A DNA stretch of 64,000 nt from Actinocatenispora thailandica (GCF_016865425.1 NZ_AP023355.1:6880198-6944197), one strand, 5' to 3'; positions 16,849 through 25,818 are shown, numbered from the stretch's first letter. Made by a program: numbers and translations. Notes: generated from the letters alone by a model not told the origin.

Positions 16849-17114
16849 CCTTTGCTCTGCGCACAAATATGCACCACCGGGCAGGTGGTGGCCGTCGGGT
16901 AGGCAGAGCCGCGGTGCGCTCAGGTAGGCAGAGCCGCGGTGCGCTCAGGTAGGCAGAGCCGCGGTGCGCTCAGGTAGGCAGAGCCGCGGTGCGCTCAGGT
17001 AGGCAGAGCCGCGGTGCGCTCAGGTAGGCAGAGCCGCGGTGCGCTCAGATAGGCAGAGCCGCGGTGCGCTCAGATAGGCAGAGCCGCGGTGCGCTCAGGT
17101 AGGCAGAGCAAAGG
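16849..17114. repeat. 25-bp minisatellite (8 full copies) bounded by a 12-bp inverted repeat
   Basis: Eight tandem copies of a 25-bp unit (GGTAGGCAGAGCCGCGGTGC plus GCTCA) run from 16898 to 17097, with a 12-base partial to 17109. The seventh and eighth units differ by one base (GAT for GGT). The block is flanked by a perfect 12-bp inverted repeat: CCTTTGCTCTGC at 16849-16860 and its complement at 17103-17114. An inner hairpin ACCACC/GGTGGT lies at about 16873-16890. The whole could be a structured intergenic element that has grown by slippage. Confidence 0.9.
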
Positions 17115-17208
17115 ACCCTGATGAGGGCTACCCGCCGGGCGACGGGCAGCCGGCCTGTGGCCGGAAACTCGTAGCGGCGGCGGAGCGCACTCTGTTAGTA
17201 CCTGTAAC

Positions 17209-18543
17209 GTGCTCACCCCTTACCGTCGCATCCTCGCCACCCCGCACCTGCCGCTGTTGCTGGCGGTGTCGCTGCTGGCCCGGCTGTACGCGACGGGGAT
17301 GGCACTGGCGATCACGTTCCTCGTCGCCGGCTGGACCGGCTCGTACACGCTGGCCGGCGTCGTGACGTCCGCGCTGATCATCGGCAGCGGCATCGGTGGG
17401 CCGCTGCGCGGCCGGTCGGTGGACCGCAAACCGGCGCCACGGCTGCTCGTCCTGACCAGCCTCGGGTACGCCGCGGGCATCGGGCTGATGGCGGCGCTGC
17501 CGCCGGCGTGGTGGCCGGTGGCGCCGGTACTGGCGTTCCTGGCCGGGTTGTCCCAGCCGCCCGCCGGGCAGGTGGCGCGGTCGGTGTGGTCCCGGCTGCC
17601 GGACGCCGCCGCCCGGGAGGCCAGCTACGCGGCCGAGGCGACGCTGCAGGAGCTGCTGTTCGTGGTCGGGCCGATGCTCGCGGCGCTGCTGGTCGCGCTG
17701 GTCAGCGCGCGCGCCGCGGTGGCCGCCTGCGCGGTACTGGCGCTGCTCGGCTCGGCCGGCTTCGCGCTGGTGGTGCACCGCTCCGGGCTGCAGACCCGGC
17801 CACCGGCGGCCCGGTCGGAGCCGACTCGGCGCGAGTCGCCGTTCGCGGTCCTCCGCTCGCCCGGCCTGGTGTCGGTGCTGGTGGTGATGGCGCTGCTGGT
17901 GGGTGCGCTGACGGCCGGCGACATGGTGGTGGTGGCGTGGGCCCGGGATCGCGGCACCCCGTCGCTGGCCGGGGTGCTCGGCGCGGTCTGGGCGGTCGGG
18001 TCCGGCGTCGGCGGGCTGTTCCTCGCCGGGCGCGGCGGGCAGCGGCTGCCGCTGCGGGTCGGGCTGGTCACCGCCGGCCTGGTGCTGCTCGCCCTGGTAC
18101 TTCCCCCGGTGCTGTCGCACCCGTCGCCGGTGCTGGTGGCGGCGGTGCTGCTGATCGGCGGTACCGCCATCGCGCCGGCGATCGCGGCCAGCAACTCACG
18201 GCTCGGTGCGCTCGCCCCGGACGACCGGCGCGGCGAGGCGTTCGGCTGGATGACCACCGCGACCACCGCCGGCGGCGCGGTGATGTCACCGGTCATCGGC
18301 GCGCTGCTGGATCACCTCGGCCCGGCCGCCGCCGCCGGGTTCGGCGGCCTGGTCGTGCTGCTCGGTACCGTGCTGGCCCGCCGCGTCCCGCACCCTCCAC
18401 CGCCCACCCTGACCCCCGCCTCCCCGGCGGCCCCCGAACCGGCCCCGGGCCTCCCGGTTGATCATGGCGTTATCCGTAAGGCAAGCGCCTTGGTGTCAAG
18501 GGGTGAGTGCAACGGTGGTGTCGCCGTTGTTGCTGGCGAGTAG
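17209..18543 (+). CDS. MFS transporter with IS-derived C-terminal tail
   Basis: Major facilitator protein of about 12 membrane helices. The first eight residues start at GTG (MLTPYRRILATPHLPLLLAV) and no clear ribosome-binding site precedes it. The loop after helix 2-3 reads GPLRGRSVDRKPAPR, a version of the MFS motif A. The native protein probably ends in a Pro/Ala-rich tail near residue 415. From 18456 the frame enters the IS30 element and adds about 29 residues (DHGVIRKASALVS...) before a stop at 18543. The reading frame thus overlaps the transposase 3' end on the other strand. Substrate unknown. Confidence 0.8.
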   Translation: MLTPYRRILATPHLPLLLAVSLLARLYATGMALAITFLVAGWTGSYTLAGVVTSALIIGSGIGGPLRGRSVDRKPAPRLLVLTSLGYAAGIGLMAALPPAWWPVAPVLAFLAGLSQPPAGQVARSVWSRLPDAAAREASYAAEATLQELLFVVGPMLAALLVALVSARAAVAACAVLALLGSAGFALVVHRSGLQTRPPAARSEPTRRESPFAVLRSPGLVSVLVVMALLVGALTAGDMVVVAWARDRGTPSLAGVLGAVWAVGSGVGGLFLAGRGGQRLPLRVGLVTAGLVLLALVLPPVLSHPSPVLVAAVLLIGGTAIAPAIAASNSRLGALAPDDRRGEAFGWMTTATTAGGAVMSPVIGALLDHLGPAAAAGFGGLVVLLGTVLARRVPHPPPPTLTPASPAAPEPAPGLPVDHGVIRKASALVSRGECNGGVAVVAGE

Positions 18544-19682
18544 TTGGGTGAGTCGTTCGGCGGGGGTGTGGAAGTCGAGGGTTTCGCGGGGCCGGTCGTT
18601 GAGTTCGGCGGCCACGATGTCCAGGCCGTGTTGGTCGATGGTGGTGAAGTCGTATCGGCCTTTCGGGAAGTACTGGCGCAGCAGCCCGTTGGTGTTTTCG
18701 TTGCTGCCGCGTTGCCAGGGGTGGTGCGGGTCGCAGAAGAACACTGGGCAGCCGGTCGCGAGGGTGAACTGGGCGTGTTCGGACAACTCCGAGCCTTGGT
18801 CCCAGGTGATCGATTGGGCCAGAGCGGCCGGTAGCCGGGCCATCAGGGTCCGAAGCACGGTGATGACCTCGGGGCTGGAGCGATCGACGGGCAGCGCTCC
18901 GAGCATGGTGTAGCGGGTGGTGCGCTCGACCAGGGTCACGATCGCGGAGCGGCCGCCGGCGCCGATGACCAGATCGCCTTCCCAGTGGCCGGGCACGGCC
19001 CGGTCACTGGCCTGCGCGGGGCGGGCGCTGATGTGGACCTGTTCGCTGACCCAGGGTTTAGCGCGCAACGCGGCCCGCGCGGCGGTGGCCGCGCGAGACT
19101 GGCGTCGTCGTTGCCGCCGGCCCGAGCGCAGCGCGTCGTCGACCAACTCCCGCAGACTGCCGCGGGCCTGGAGGTAGATCGCTTGGTAGATGGTTTCAGC
19201 GCACACCCGTAAGTCTGGCCGGTCAGCGAAATCGATGACCAGCCGCCGGCTGATCTGACGCGGTGACCAGCGCCGGGCCAGCCCGTCTACCACCAACTCC
19301 CGCAGCACCCGGTTGGCCCACAACAGCCGCGGTTTCGGCCGGCGGCGGGCCTGCCCGGCCCGCCGCTGCGCCCAATCGGCCCGATACCCCCACCGGTAGT
19401 TCCCCCGCCGACCTGGCGGCAACCAGCCGCCCCGCGGGTTTTTGGTGCCATGCCGCGCCGAGTGATACCGGCTGATCTCCCGCGAGATCGTCGAGACCGC
19501 CACATCCAACATCCCCGCGATCTGACTGATCGAGGCACCAGCACCCCAGTGATACTCAATCAACCGCCGATGCGACAAACCCAACACGCCAGCAGCAGCC
19601 ACCACACACCCCCAGCACCCCGTTGTTGCACTGAACGCTAGAGACCGCCCGCTTACCGAACCGGATAACGCCATGATCAACC
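18456..19682 (-). mobile_element. IS30-family insertion sequence
   Basis: About 1.23 kb. The ends are a perfect 21-bp inverted repeat starting GGTTGATCATGGCGTTATCC at 18456-18476, with its complement at 19662-19682. It contains one intact transposase gene on the minus strand. I see no obvious target-site duplication in the flanks (left CTCCC, right ACGCT), which may mean an older insertion or rearranged flank. Confidence 0.88.
18496..19674 (-). CDS. IS30-family transposase
   Basis: 392 residues if the ATG inside the terminal inverted repeat (19674) is used. A later in-frame GTG near the segment VVAAAGVLGLSHRRL is possible. The N-terminal helix-turn-helix (ISQIAGMLDVAVSTISREI) is followed by the DDE catalytic domain: D in GHWEGDLVIG, D in ITWDQGSEL and E in GSNENTNGLLRQYFPKG. 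All catalytic positions are present and the frame is open, so the element looks capable of transposition. Confidence 0.92.
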   Translation of the reverse strand: MALSGSVSGRSLAFSATTGCWGCVVAAAGVLGLSHRRLIEYHWGAGASISQIAGMLDVAVSTISREISRYHSARHGTKNPRGGWLPPGRRGNYRWGYRADWAQRRAGQARRRPKPRLLWANRVLRELVVDGLARRWSPRQISRRLVIDFADRPDLRVCAETIYQAIYLQARGSLRELVDDALRSGRRQRRRQSRAATAARAALRAKPWVSEQVHISARPAQASDRAVPGHWEGDLVIGAGGRSAIVTLVERTTRYTMLGALPVDRSSPEVITVLRTLMARLPAALAQSITWDQGSELSEHAQFTLATGCPVFFCDPHHPWQRGSNENTNGLLRQYFPKGRYDFTTIDQHGLDIVAAELNDRPRETLDFHTPAERLTQLLASNNGDTTVALTP

Positions 19683-19712
19683 ACGCTGGCGGGGGCGGGG
19701 GTGGTCGTGGGG

Positions 19713-20555
19713 TCAGCGGAGGTTGAGGGCGGCGAGCAGGTGCGGGAGGGCGCGGGCGCCGAGCGCCGCGTCGGCCGCCGGATCCCCGCCGTACCGGAAG
19801 GTCTCCGACGGCGCCGGTTCCGGCTCGCCGGGCAGGTACGGGCGGTGTCCCGCGGTGTCCGAGTCGAGCACGGTGATCCGGCCGCCGGCCGCCCGGCGCC
19901 GCGCCGCGAGCTGGTGGGCGAACTCGGTGGACTGCCACATCTCGTCGTCGGCGCCAGCCAGCAGCACGATCTCGCCGCGGATCCGCTCCACCGGGATGGC
20001 GGCGGCCGCCGCCTCGGCCGGGTGGGCGGCGATGCTCCGCTCGTACATCGGGCGGCACGCCACCGGTGACTCCGGGTCCGGCCCGGAGTCGTCGTACGGC
20101 ACGAACGGCAGCGGCTCGCCGCGCCAGGTCCAGGACGACCGGTACGGCTTCGTCACCCCGTCGCGGCCCGGACCGACGTTCGCCCACACCACCGAGGTCG
20201 GCGAGACCCCGACGGCGAGATCGAGCCGGTCGTCCCGGACCGCGGTCAGCAGCGTCGCCTCGGCACCCTTCGACACACCCATCATGCCGAGCCTCGCCGG
20301 CTCGTACCGGCACAGCGCGTCGAGGGCGGCGGTGAACGTCTCCAGCGGTACCTCGCAGATGCCGGGCGGCTGGCCGGGACCGCCGAACCAGCGAATCGAC
20401 GCGGCGACCGCGCCGTGTTCGGCGAACACCCGGGCCCGCTGCGCATCGAGCCGGCCGCTGGAACCGGCCACCACCAGCATCGCTGCCCGCGGCGGCTCGT
20501 CCGGCAGCCACAGCACCCCGGAGAGTTCGCCGGGCAGCGCCTGTTCGGTCGGCAT
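19713..20555 (-). CDS. Alpha/beta hydrolase, BAAT/acyl-CoA thioesterase C-terminal type
   Basis: 280-residue alpha/beta hydrolase. The nucleophile elbow is GVSKGAE (GxSxG), the acid is in LLAGADDEMW and the His is in TAGHRPYLPG. This matches the C-terminal domain of acyl-CoA:amino-acid N-acyltransferases and acyl-CoA thioesterases, here without the N-terminal domain. ATG at 20555 is preceded by GGGGAGGTGG. It probably hydrolyses an acyl thioester or ester. The IS30 element sits 31 bases past its stop. Confidence 0.85.
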   Translation of the reverse strand: MPTEQALPGELSGVLWLPDEPPRAAMLVVAGSSGRLDAQRARVFAEHGAVAASIRWFGGPGQPPGICEVPLETFTAALDALCRYEPARLGMMGVSKGAEATLLTAVRDDRLDLAVGVSPTSVVWANVGPGRDGVTKPYRSSWTWRGEPLPFVPYDDSGPDPESPVACRPMYERSIAAHPAEAAAAAIPVERIRGEIVLLAGADDEMWQSTEFAHQLAARRRAAGGRITVLDSDTAGHRPYLPGEPEPAPSETFRYGGDPAADAALGARALPHLLAALNLR

Positions 20556-20702
20556 CGCATCCCACCTCCCCCTCGATCATCCCAGCGGCCGGGCCGGACG
20601 TATCCGGTACCCGTCCGGCACTTCGGGCGTAGGTTCTGGCGTGGCGGCCGGCGCACCCGCCGGCCGCGCCCTGCACAGACGACGATCCCGAGAGGAGGCG
20701 GC

Positions 20703-21242
20703 ATGACGACGAGCCGACCGCGGCCGCCGGTGCCGTACGACTTCCTGCCGCCGGTGCCGTCGTTCTCGGTGTCCAGCACGGACATCGCGGACGGCCAGGT
20801 GTTGCCGCAGGCGCACGTCGAGGACGCGGCGGGCAGCGTCTCGCCCCAGCTGTCCTGGACCGGCGCCCCGGCGGGTACCCGCAGCTACGCGGTGACCTGC
20901 TTCGACCCGGACGCGCCGACCGGCTCCGGATTCTGGCACTGGGTGCTGTTCGACATCCCGGCCGACGTGACCGAGCTACCCACCGGCGCCGGTTCCGGCG
21001 ACTTCACCGGCCTGCCAGCGGGCGCCAAGCACGGCCGCAACGACTACGGCCAGTCGGCGTTCGGCGGCGCCGCACCGCCGCCGGGACACGGCCCGCACCG
21101 GTACATCTTCGCGGTGCACGCGCTCGACGTGCCGACGCTCGGGCCGGACGACGGGGCGCCACCCGCGTACGTGGGGTTCAACATGTTCGGTCACACGCTG
21201 GGCCGGGCGCTGCTGACCGCCAGCTACGAGAACCGGGGCTGA
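20703..21242 (+). CDS. YbhB/YbcL family (PEBP-like) protein
   Basis: 179-residue phosphatidylethanolamine-binding-like protein. It has the family core: SPQLSWTGAPAGTRSYAVTCFDPDAP, FWHWVLFDIP, GRNDYGQSAFGGAAPPPGHGPHRYIFAVHAL. Conserved His and Asp residues of the ligand pocket are present. GAGAGGAGGCGGC precedes the ATG. Bacterial members (E. coli YbhB, YbcL) have no agreed biochemical role. No signal peptide, so probably cytosolic. Confidence 0.92.
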   Translation: MTTSRPRPPVPYDFLPPVPSFSVSSTDIADGQVLPQAHVEDAAGSVSPQLSWTGAPAGTRSYAVTCFDPDAPTGSGFWHWVLFDIPADVTELPTGAGSGDFTGLPAGAKHGRNDYGQSAFGGAAPPPGHGPHRYIFAVHALDVPTLGPDDGAPPAYVGFNMFGHTLGRALLTASYENRG

Positions 21243-21303
21243 TGGGCACGACCCGGGGGTTTCCCCGGATGCGGCCGGCGGGCGTCGCCGGGACGATGGC
21301 GGC

Positions 21304-21936
21304 GTGACCGCTTCGACCGCGACGACGCCGAACCGGGTCCGTGGCCGCGCCGGCACCCTGCTGGTGGCGGCGCTGGCCGGCCTGCTGCTCGGCGCCGTCG
21401 ACCTGGCCGGACAGCTGCTGCTGCCGTACCCGTGGGCGAACCTGGCGAACTCGCCGGCGGTGTGGGCCGCCGCCGCGTTCGCCCTGGGCGCCTGGGTGCG
21501 GGGCGGCCCGACCCGGGCGGTACCGGCCGGCATCGTGCTGCTGCTGGTCGCGGTCGAGGGGTACTACGTCGCGGCGACCCTGGTGCTCGGCGACGACCTG
21601 GCCAACCTGTGGTCGCCGGCCACCGTGGTCTGGTTGGCCGCGGCCGTGCTGGCCGGTCTGGTGTTCGGGCCGGCCGGCGCCGCGTGGCGGGCGGACCGGT
21701 GGTGGCCGGCGACGGTCGCGGTGGCGCTGCTGGGCGCCGTGTTCGTCGCCGAGGCCGGCCGCGAGTTCCGCGCCGGGCACGTGCCGACCGGCACGATGCT
21801 GACCGTGCTCGGCCTGGCACTGGTGCTGCTGCTGGGCCGATCGGCACGACAACGCCTGGTGGCGCTGGCCGTGCTGGTTCCGATCGCCGCGCTCGGCGCG
21901 GCGGCCTACCTCGCCGCCGACCTGGCCACCGGCTGA
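21304..21936 (+). CDS. Multi-pass membrane protein of unknown function
   Basis: 210 residues starting at GTG. Hydrophobic segments at about 14-34, 46-62, 68-85, 95-122, 134-150 and 160-205 suggest six or more helices. No charged motif or known family signature is recognised. It follows the PEBP-like gene after 61 bases on the same strand, so cotranscription is possible. Confidence 0.65.
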   Translation: MTASTATTPNRVRGRAGTLLVAALAGLLLGAVDLAGQLLLPYPWANLANSPAVWAAAAFALGAWVRGGPTRAVPAGIVLLLVAVEGYYVAATLVLGDDLANLWSPATVVWLAAAVLAGLVFGPAGAAWRADRWWPATVAVALLGAVFVAEAGREFRAGHVPTGTMLTVLGLALVLLLGRSARQRLVALAVLVPIAALGAAAYLAADLATG

Positions 21937-22046
21937 CCGGCCCGCGGCGCCGCGGCCGGGGTGCGGACCGGCCGAGGTCGCGGACCGCCCGGGAGGCCGC
22001 CGGCTGACCGGCCCGCGATGGCGGACCGGCCCGACACCGGAGCGGG

Positions 22047-22808
22047 TCAGATGACGCCGGACTCCCACCACCAGCTGCGGCCGAACTCGGCCTGGCTGTC
22101 CACGTGCTGGTGGTCGATGGTGTACCGCTCCAGCCCGGAGAAGCCGCAGGTCTCGGCGTGCTGGTAGATGACCCGGTTGGCGAGGCCGGCCACGTACATG
22201 TCGGCCGCCGCGCCGTAGGTGTGCATGCTGCCCACGATGCCGCCGACATCGGCGTTGTGCTGCTTGTTGCGGAAGCCGGAGTTGATGTGGATCGGCAGGT
22301 TGCCGATCTTGACCCGCAGCGCCTCCAGCTTGTACATGGTCCGCCGGACGTTCTCCTGCGCGCTCGCGGCGCTGACCGCACCACCGGCGAAGCTCGACGT
22401 GTAGCTGTCCCACATCTCGCTCCAGGCGAAGTGCGCGGTGGAGCCGTCGCCCTTGGCCAGCGCGTTCAGCTTGGCCTGGGTGTTCGGGCCGACGACGCCG
22501 TCGACGGCCAGCCCGTACGCGCGCTGGAACCGTTCCACCGCACCGAAGGTGGCCGGGCCGAACTGCCCGTCCACCGCGATGTAGACCTTCGCGGCGGACG
22601 ACGCGGCCCAGCCGGCGACCCGGATCTGCAGTTCCCGCACGGCCGTACCGGAGGCGCCCTGGCGCAGCGTGCCGCCCCACGGGTACGCCTGGGCCGGCGC
22701 GGCGAGCAGCGGTCCGGCCACGGCACCGGCGCCGACGGCCAGCACGCCGGCGGCCGCGGTACGCAGCAGTCGCCGGCGGGATGGTGCGAACGGGGATCTG
22801 TCCGTCAT
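22047..22808 (-). CDS. Tat-exported peptidoglycan-binding M15 peptidase (D-Ala-D-Ala carboxypeptidase-like)
   Basis: 253 residues. The N-terminus SRRRLLRTAAAGVLAVGAG is a twin-arginine signal, with cleavage likely after AQA. Next comes a peptidoglycan-binding type 1 domain (LRQGASGTAVRELQIRV...DGQFGPATFGAVERFQRAYGLAVDGVVGPNTQ), then a peptidase M15A domain with GFRNKQHN, the zinc ligands in GSMHTYGAAADMYV and HQHVDS. It probably trims peptide stems in the wall. AAGGAG precedes ATG at 22808; upstream in-frame codons belong to a repeat region and are not used. Confidence 0.88.
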   Translation of the reverse strand: MTDRSPFAPSRRRLLRTAAAGVLAVGAGAVAGPLLAAPAQAYPWGGTLRQGASGTAVRELQIRVAGWAASSAAKVYIAVDGQFGPATFGAVERFQRAYGLAVDGVVGPNTQAKLNALAKGDGSTAHFAWSEMWDSYTSSFAGGAVSAASAQENVRRTMYKLEALRVKIGNLPIHINSGFRNKQHNADVGGIVGSMHTYGAAADMYVAGLANRVIYQHAETCGFSGLERYTIDHQHVDSQAEFGRSWWWESGVI

Positions 22809-22887
22809 GGTCACTCCTTGCGCGAGAAGAGCGAATGATGACGGAATCGTGGCGTATGGCGTAGAACCGGCGCCAGCAGGTCTAGGG

Positions 22888-23022
22888 AGATCCCGCGCAA
22901 CCGAGACCACGCGAAGCCAGCACCACCGCGGGCCGGCGGCCACCGCGAAGCCAGGGCCACCGCGGAGCCGGCGGCCACCGCGCCAAGCCAGCACCACCGC
23001 GGAGCCGGCGGCCACCGCGGGA
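22888..23022. repeat. Degenerate GC-rich repeats downstream of the acyl-CoA dehydrogenase
   Basis: Alternating variants of GCCAGCACCACCGCGG and AGCCGGCGGCCACCGCG occur about four times between the M15 peptidase promoter and the end of the acyl-CoA dehydrogenase. The units are imperfect. They may form alternative hairpins that end the dehydrogenase transcript. Confidence 0.55.
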
Positions 23023-24171
23023 TCAGAGGCCGAGGTCGCGGGCGATCAGCAGCCGCTGCACCTCGCTCGTGCCCTCACCGATCTCCAGGATCTTGGCGTC
23101 CCGCCACATCCGGGCGACCGGGAACTCGTTCATGAACCCGTACCCGCCGTGGATCTGGGTCGCCTCGCGCGCGTTGGTGACCGCGGACTCGGACGCGTAG
23201 AGCTTGGCGATCGCCGCCTCGGTCTTGAACTCCTCGCCGGCGAGCATCCGGGCCGCGGCGTCGTAGTAGGCCAGCCGGGCGGTGTGCGCGCGCAGCTTCA
23301 TGTCCGCGATCTTGAACTGGATCGCCTGGTAGTCACCGATCTCGTGGCCGAACGCGGAACGCTGCTTGGCGTAGGCGACGGACTCGTCCACGCAGCCCTG
23401 GGCCAGGCCGACCGACAGCGCCGCGATCGCGATCCGGCCCTCGTCGAGGATCCGCAGGAACTGCGCGTACCCGCGGCCCCGCTCGCCGACCAGGTTCGCC
23501 GCCGGCACCCGACAGTCCACGAAGGACAGTTCGTGGGTGTCCGAGGCGCACCAGCCGACCTTGGAGTACTTCGGGCCGACGGTGAACCCGGGAGTACCGC
23601 TGGGGACCAGGATCGACGAGATCTCGGGCCGGCCGTCGGCCTTCCGGCCGGTGACGGCGGTGACCGTGACGAAGTCGGTGATGTCGGTACCGGAGTTGGT
23701 GATGAACGACTTGCTGCCGTTGATGACCCAGGTGTCGCCGTCCAGCTCGGCCCGGGTCCTGGTGGCCCCGGCGTCCGAACCGCCGCCCGGCTCGGTGAGC
23801 CCGAACCCGGCGAGCGCCTCGCCCCGGCACAGCCGCGGCAGCCATCGGCGCTTCTGCTCCTCGGTACCGAAGCGGAAGATCGGCATCGCACCAAGGGAGA
23901 CGCCGGCCTCCAGGGTGATCGCCACCGACGAGTCGACCCGGGCCAGCTCCTCCAGCGCCAGGCACAGCGCGAAGTAGTCGCCGCCCATCCCGCCGTACTC
24001 CTCCGGGAAGGGCAGGCCGAACAGGCCCATCTCCCCCATCCGCTTCACCACCGGATAGGGGAACTCCTCGCGCTCGTAGCAGTCGCCGATCACCGGCGCG
24101 ACCACCTCGGTGGCGAAGTCACGGACCGATTCGCGGAGCGCCGCCTGCTCCTCGCTGAGCCGAAATTCCAT
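23023..24171 (-). CDS. Acyl-CoA dehydrogenase (branched/short chain)
   Basis: 382-residue FAD acyl-CoA dehydrogenase. It has FGLTEPGGGSDAGATRT, FITNSGTD, and the C-terminal HGGYGFMNEFPVARMWRDAKI followed by EIGEGTSEVQRLL. The Glu in GEGTSEVQ occupies the canonical catalytic-base position, whereas isovaleryl-CoA dehydrogenases usually have Ala/Gly there. It therefore resembles a short/branched-chain enzyme of the general type. It lies 56 bases after the carboxyltransferase gene on the same strand, so it belongs to the same operon and probably acts in leucine or another branched-chain route. Confidence 0.88.
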   Translation of the reverse strand: MEFRLSEEQAALRESVRDFATEVVAPVIGDCYEREEFPYPVVKRMGEMGLFGLPFPEEYGGMGGDYFALCLALEELARVDSSVAITLEAGVSLGAMPIFRFGTEEQKRRWLPRLCRGEALAGFGLTEPGGGSDAGATRTRAELDGDTWVINGSKSFITNSGTDITDFVTVTAVTGRKADGRPEISSILVPSGTPGFTVGPKYSKVGWCASDTHELSFVDCRVPAANLVGERGRGYAQFLRILDEGRIAIAALSVGLAQGCVDESVAYAKQRSAFGHEIGDYQAIQFKIADMKLRAHTARLAYYDAAARMLAGEEFKTEAAIAKLYASESAVTNAREATQIHGGYGFMNEFPVARMWRDAKILEIGEGTSEVQRLLIARDLGL

Positions 24172-24227
24172 CGTGGACGCTCCTTGTGGGTGCGTTTCGG
24201 CCCCACCCGCCGGTCGGCGGGCCGGGG

Positions 24228-25763
24228 TCAGACCGGGGTGACGCCGTGCCGGCGGTCGGCGAAGTCGCGGCCCTTGCCGGCAGCCGCGGCGTACCGGGCG
24301 ATCAGCTCGGCGCGCAGCTCGTCCGGCTCGACGACGGTGTCCACCACCAGCTCACCGGCCAGCCGCAGCACGTCGATGTCCGCCTCGTACTCGGCCCGCT
24401 TGGCGGCGACGAAGTCGGCCCGCTCGGCCTCCGGCAGCGCGGCGATCTTCCGCGCGTACACCGCGTTGACGGCCGCGTCCGCACCCATCACCGCGATCTT
24501 CGCGGTGGGCAGCGCGATCGTCGCGTCCGGTTCGAAGCCGGGGCCGGCCATCGCGTAGAGGCCCGCGCCGTACGCCTTGCGCACCACCACGCACATCTTC
24601 GGCACCGTCGCCCGGGCCACCGCGCTGATCATCTTGGCGCCGTGCCGGATGATGCCGGCCTTCTCCACCGCGGTACCGACCATGAAGCCGGGCACGTCGG
24701 ACAGGAACAGCAGCGGCACGTTGAACGCGTCGCACAGCTCGATGAACCGGGTCGCCTTGTCCGCGGAGTCGATGAACAGCACCCCGCCCTTGAACATCGA
24801 GTTGTTCGCGACGACGCCGACCACCCGGCCGTCCAGCCGGCCGAAGCCGATCGTCACCTCGCGCGCCCACAGCGCCTGGATCTCGAAGAACGAGCCGGCG
24901 TCCAGCAACCCCTTGACGTACCGGCGCATGTCGAACGCCTGCCGCTCGGACGCCGGGACCAGCTTGGCCAGGTCGACGTCCGGTGCGGCGACCGGCTCGG
25001 CGGTCGGCGGCTGCTGCCGCCAGTTCGACGGCAGGTAGCTCAGGTAGCCGCGGACCACCTGCAGCGCGGCCGGTTCGTCCTTGACGAGGAAGTGCCCGAC
25101 GCCGGACTCCTTGCAGTGCACGGCCGCGCCGCCCATGGCCTCCAGCGTGGTCTGCTCGCCGGTGACCATCTCGACCATCCGGTCGGAGCCCAGGTACATC
25201 GAGGCGTTGCCCTCGACCATCACGACCACGTCGCAGAACGCCGGGATGTACGCCCCGCCGGCGGCGCTCGGCCCGAACAGCGCGCAGATCTGCGGGATCG
25301 AGCCGGACGCGCGCACCTGCTCGTGGAAGATCCGGCCGGCGCCGCGGCGCCCGGGGAACAGCTCGACCTGGTCGGTGATCCGGGCCCCGGCCGAGTCGAC
25401 CAGGTAGATCATCGGCACCCGTTCGGCGTATGCCCGCTCGATGACCCGGATGATCTTCTCCACGGTGCGGGCGCCCCAAGAGCCGGCCTTGACCGTGGAG
25501 TCGTTCGCCATCAGTCGCACCGGGCGGCCGTCGACGGTGGCCCGGCCGGTGAGCACGCCGTCCGCCGGCAACCCCTCGGCCCGGGCGTTGGCGAGCATCC
25601 CGTCCTCGACGAAGCTGCCCGGGTCGACCAGCAGCGCCACCCGTTCCCGGGCGAACAGCTTGCCGCGTGCCCGGTTCGCCTCGTGGTACTTCTCGGCGCC
25701 GCCCGCGGCGATCCGCTTGCGCAGCCGCGCCAGCTCGGCAGCTGGATCCTCCGGCATCGACAC
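24228..25763 (-). CDS. Acyl-CoA carboxylase carboxyltransferase (beta) subunit, methylcrotonyl-CoA type
   Basis: 511 residues of the carboxyltransferase fold. VYLVDSAGARI, FGPSAAGGAYIPAFCD and the C-terminal half with GVLFIDSADKATRF, PLLFLSDVPGFMVG and VVVRKAYGAGLYAMAGPGF match MCC-beta/AccD proteins. It transfers CO2 from biotin to an acyl-CoA, here probably 3-methylcrotonyl-CoA given HMG-CoA lyase nearby. GTG (25763) is five bases from GGAGG; ATG at 25757 is also possible. Its promoter carries the 18-bp palindromic element also found before the biotin carboxylase gene. Confidence 0.88.
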   Translation of the reverse strand: MSMPEDPAAELARLRKRIAAGGAEKYHEANRARGKLFARERVALLVDPGSFVEDGMLANARAEGLPADGVLTGRATVDGRPVRLMANDSTVKAGSWGARTVEKIIRVIERAYAERVPMIYLVDSAGARITDQVELFPGRRGAGRIFHEQVRASGSIPQICALFGPSAAGGAYIPAFCDVVVMVEGNASMYLGSDRMVEMVTGEQTTLEAMGGAAVHCKESGVGHFLVKDEPAALQVVRGYLSYLPSNWRQQPPTAEPVAAPDVDLAKLVPASERQAFDMRRYVKGLLDAGSFFEIQALWAREVTIGFGRLDGRVVGVVANNSMFKGGVLFIDSADKATRFIELCDAFNVPLLFLSDVPGFMVGTAVEKAGIIRHGAKMISAVARATVPKMCVVVRKAYGAGLYAMAGPGFEPDATIALPTAKIAVMGADAAVNAVYARKIAALPEAERADFVAAKRAEYEADIDVLRLAGELVVDTVVEPDELRAELIARYAAAAGKGRDFADRRHGVTPV

Positions 25764-25800
25764 CGGCGCCTCCGATCGATCACACCTACGTGTACGTAGC

Positions 25801-25818
25801 TGAACGATCGTTAGGGTA
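25801..25818. promoter_or_regulatory. Candidate TetR-type operator upstream of the carboxyltransferase gene
   Basis: TGAACGATCGTTAGGGTA, whose core AACGATCGTT is a 10-bp perfect palindrome. Read on the minus strand the site follows a possible -10 hexamer (TACCCT). The same 18 bases recur at 32127-32144 upstream of the biotin carboxylase gene. I infer joint control by a repressor, the TetR protein at 34978-35553 being a candidate. Confidence 0.65.

Noticed and set aside
16898-17109. Possible CRISPR array
   Set aside because: The 25-bp units are directly adjacent with no unique spacers, and no cas genes are present. The same holds for 42591-42695 and 44388-44579.
18496-20676. A 726-residue open frame joining the transposase to upstream sequence
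   Set aside because: The upstream half lies out of frame over the BAAT-type hydrolase and is only open because of high GC. The transposase starts at or inside the IS.
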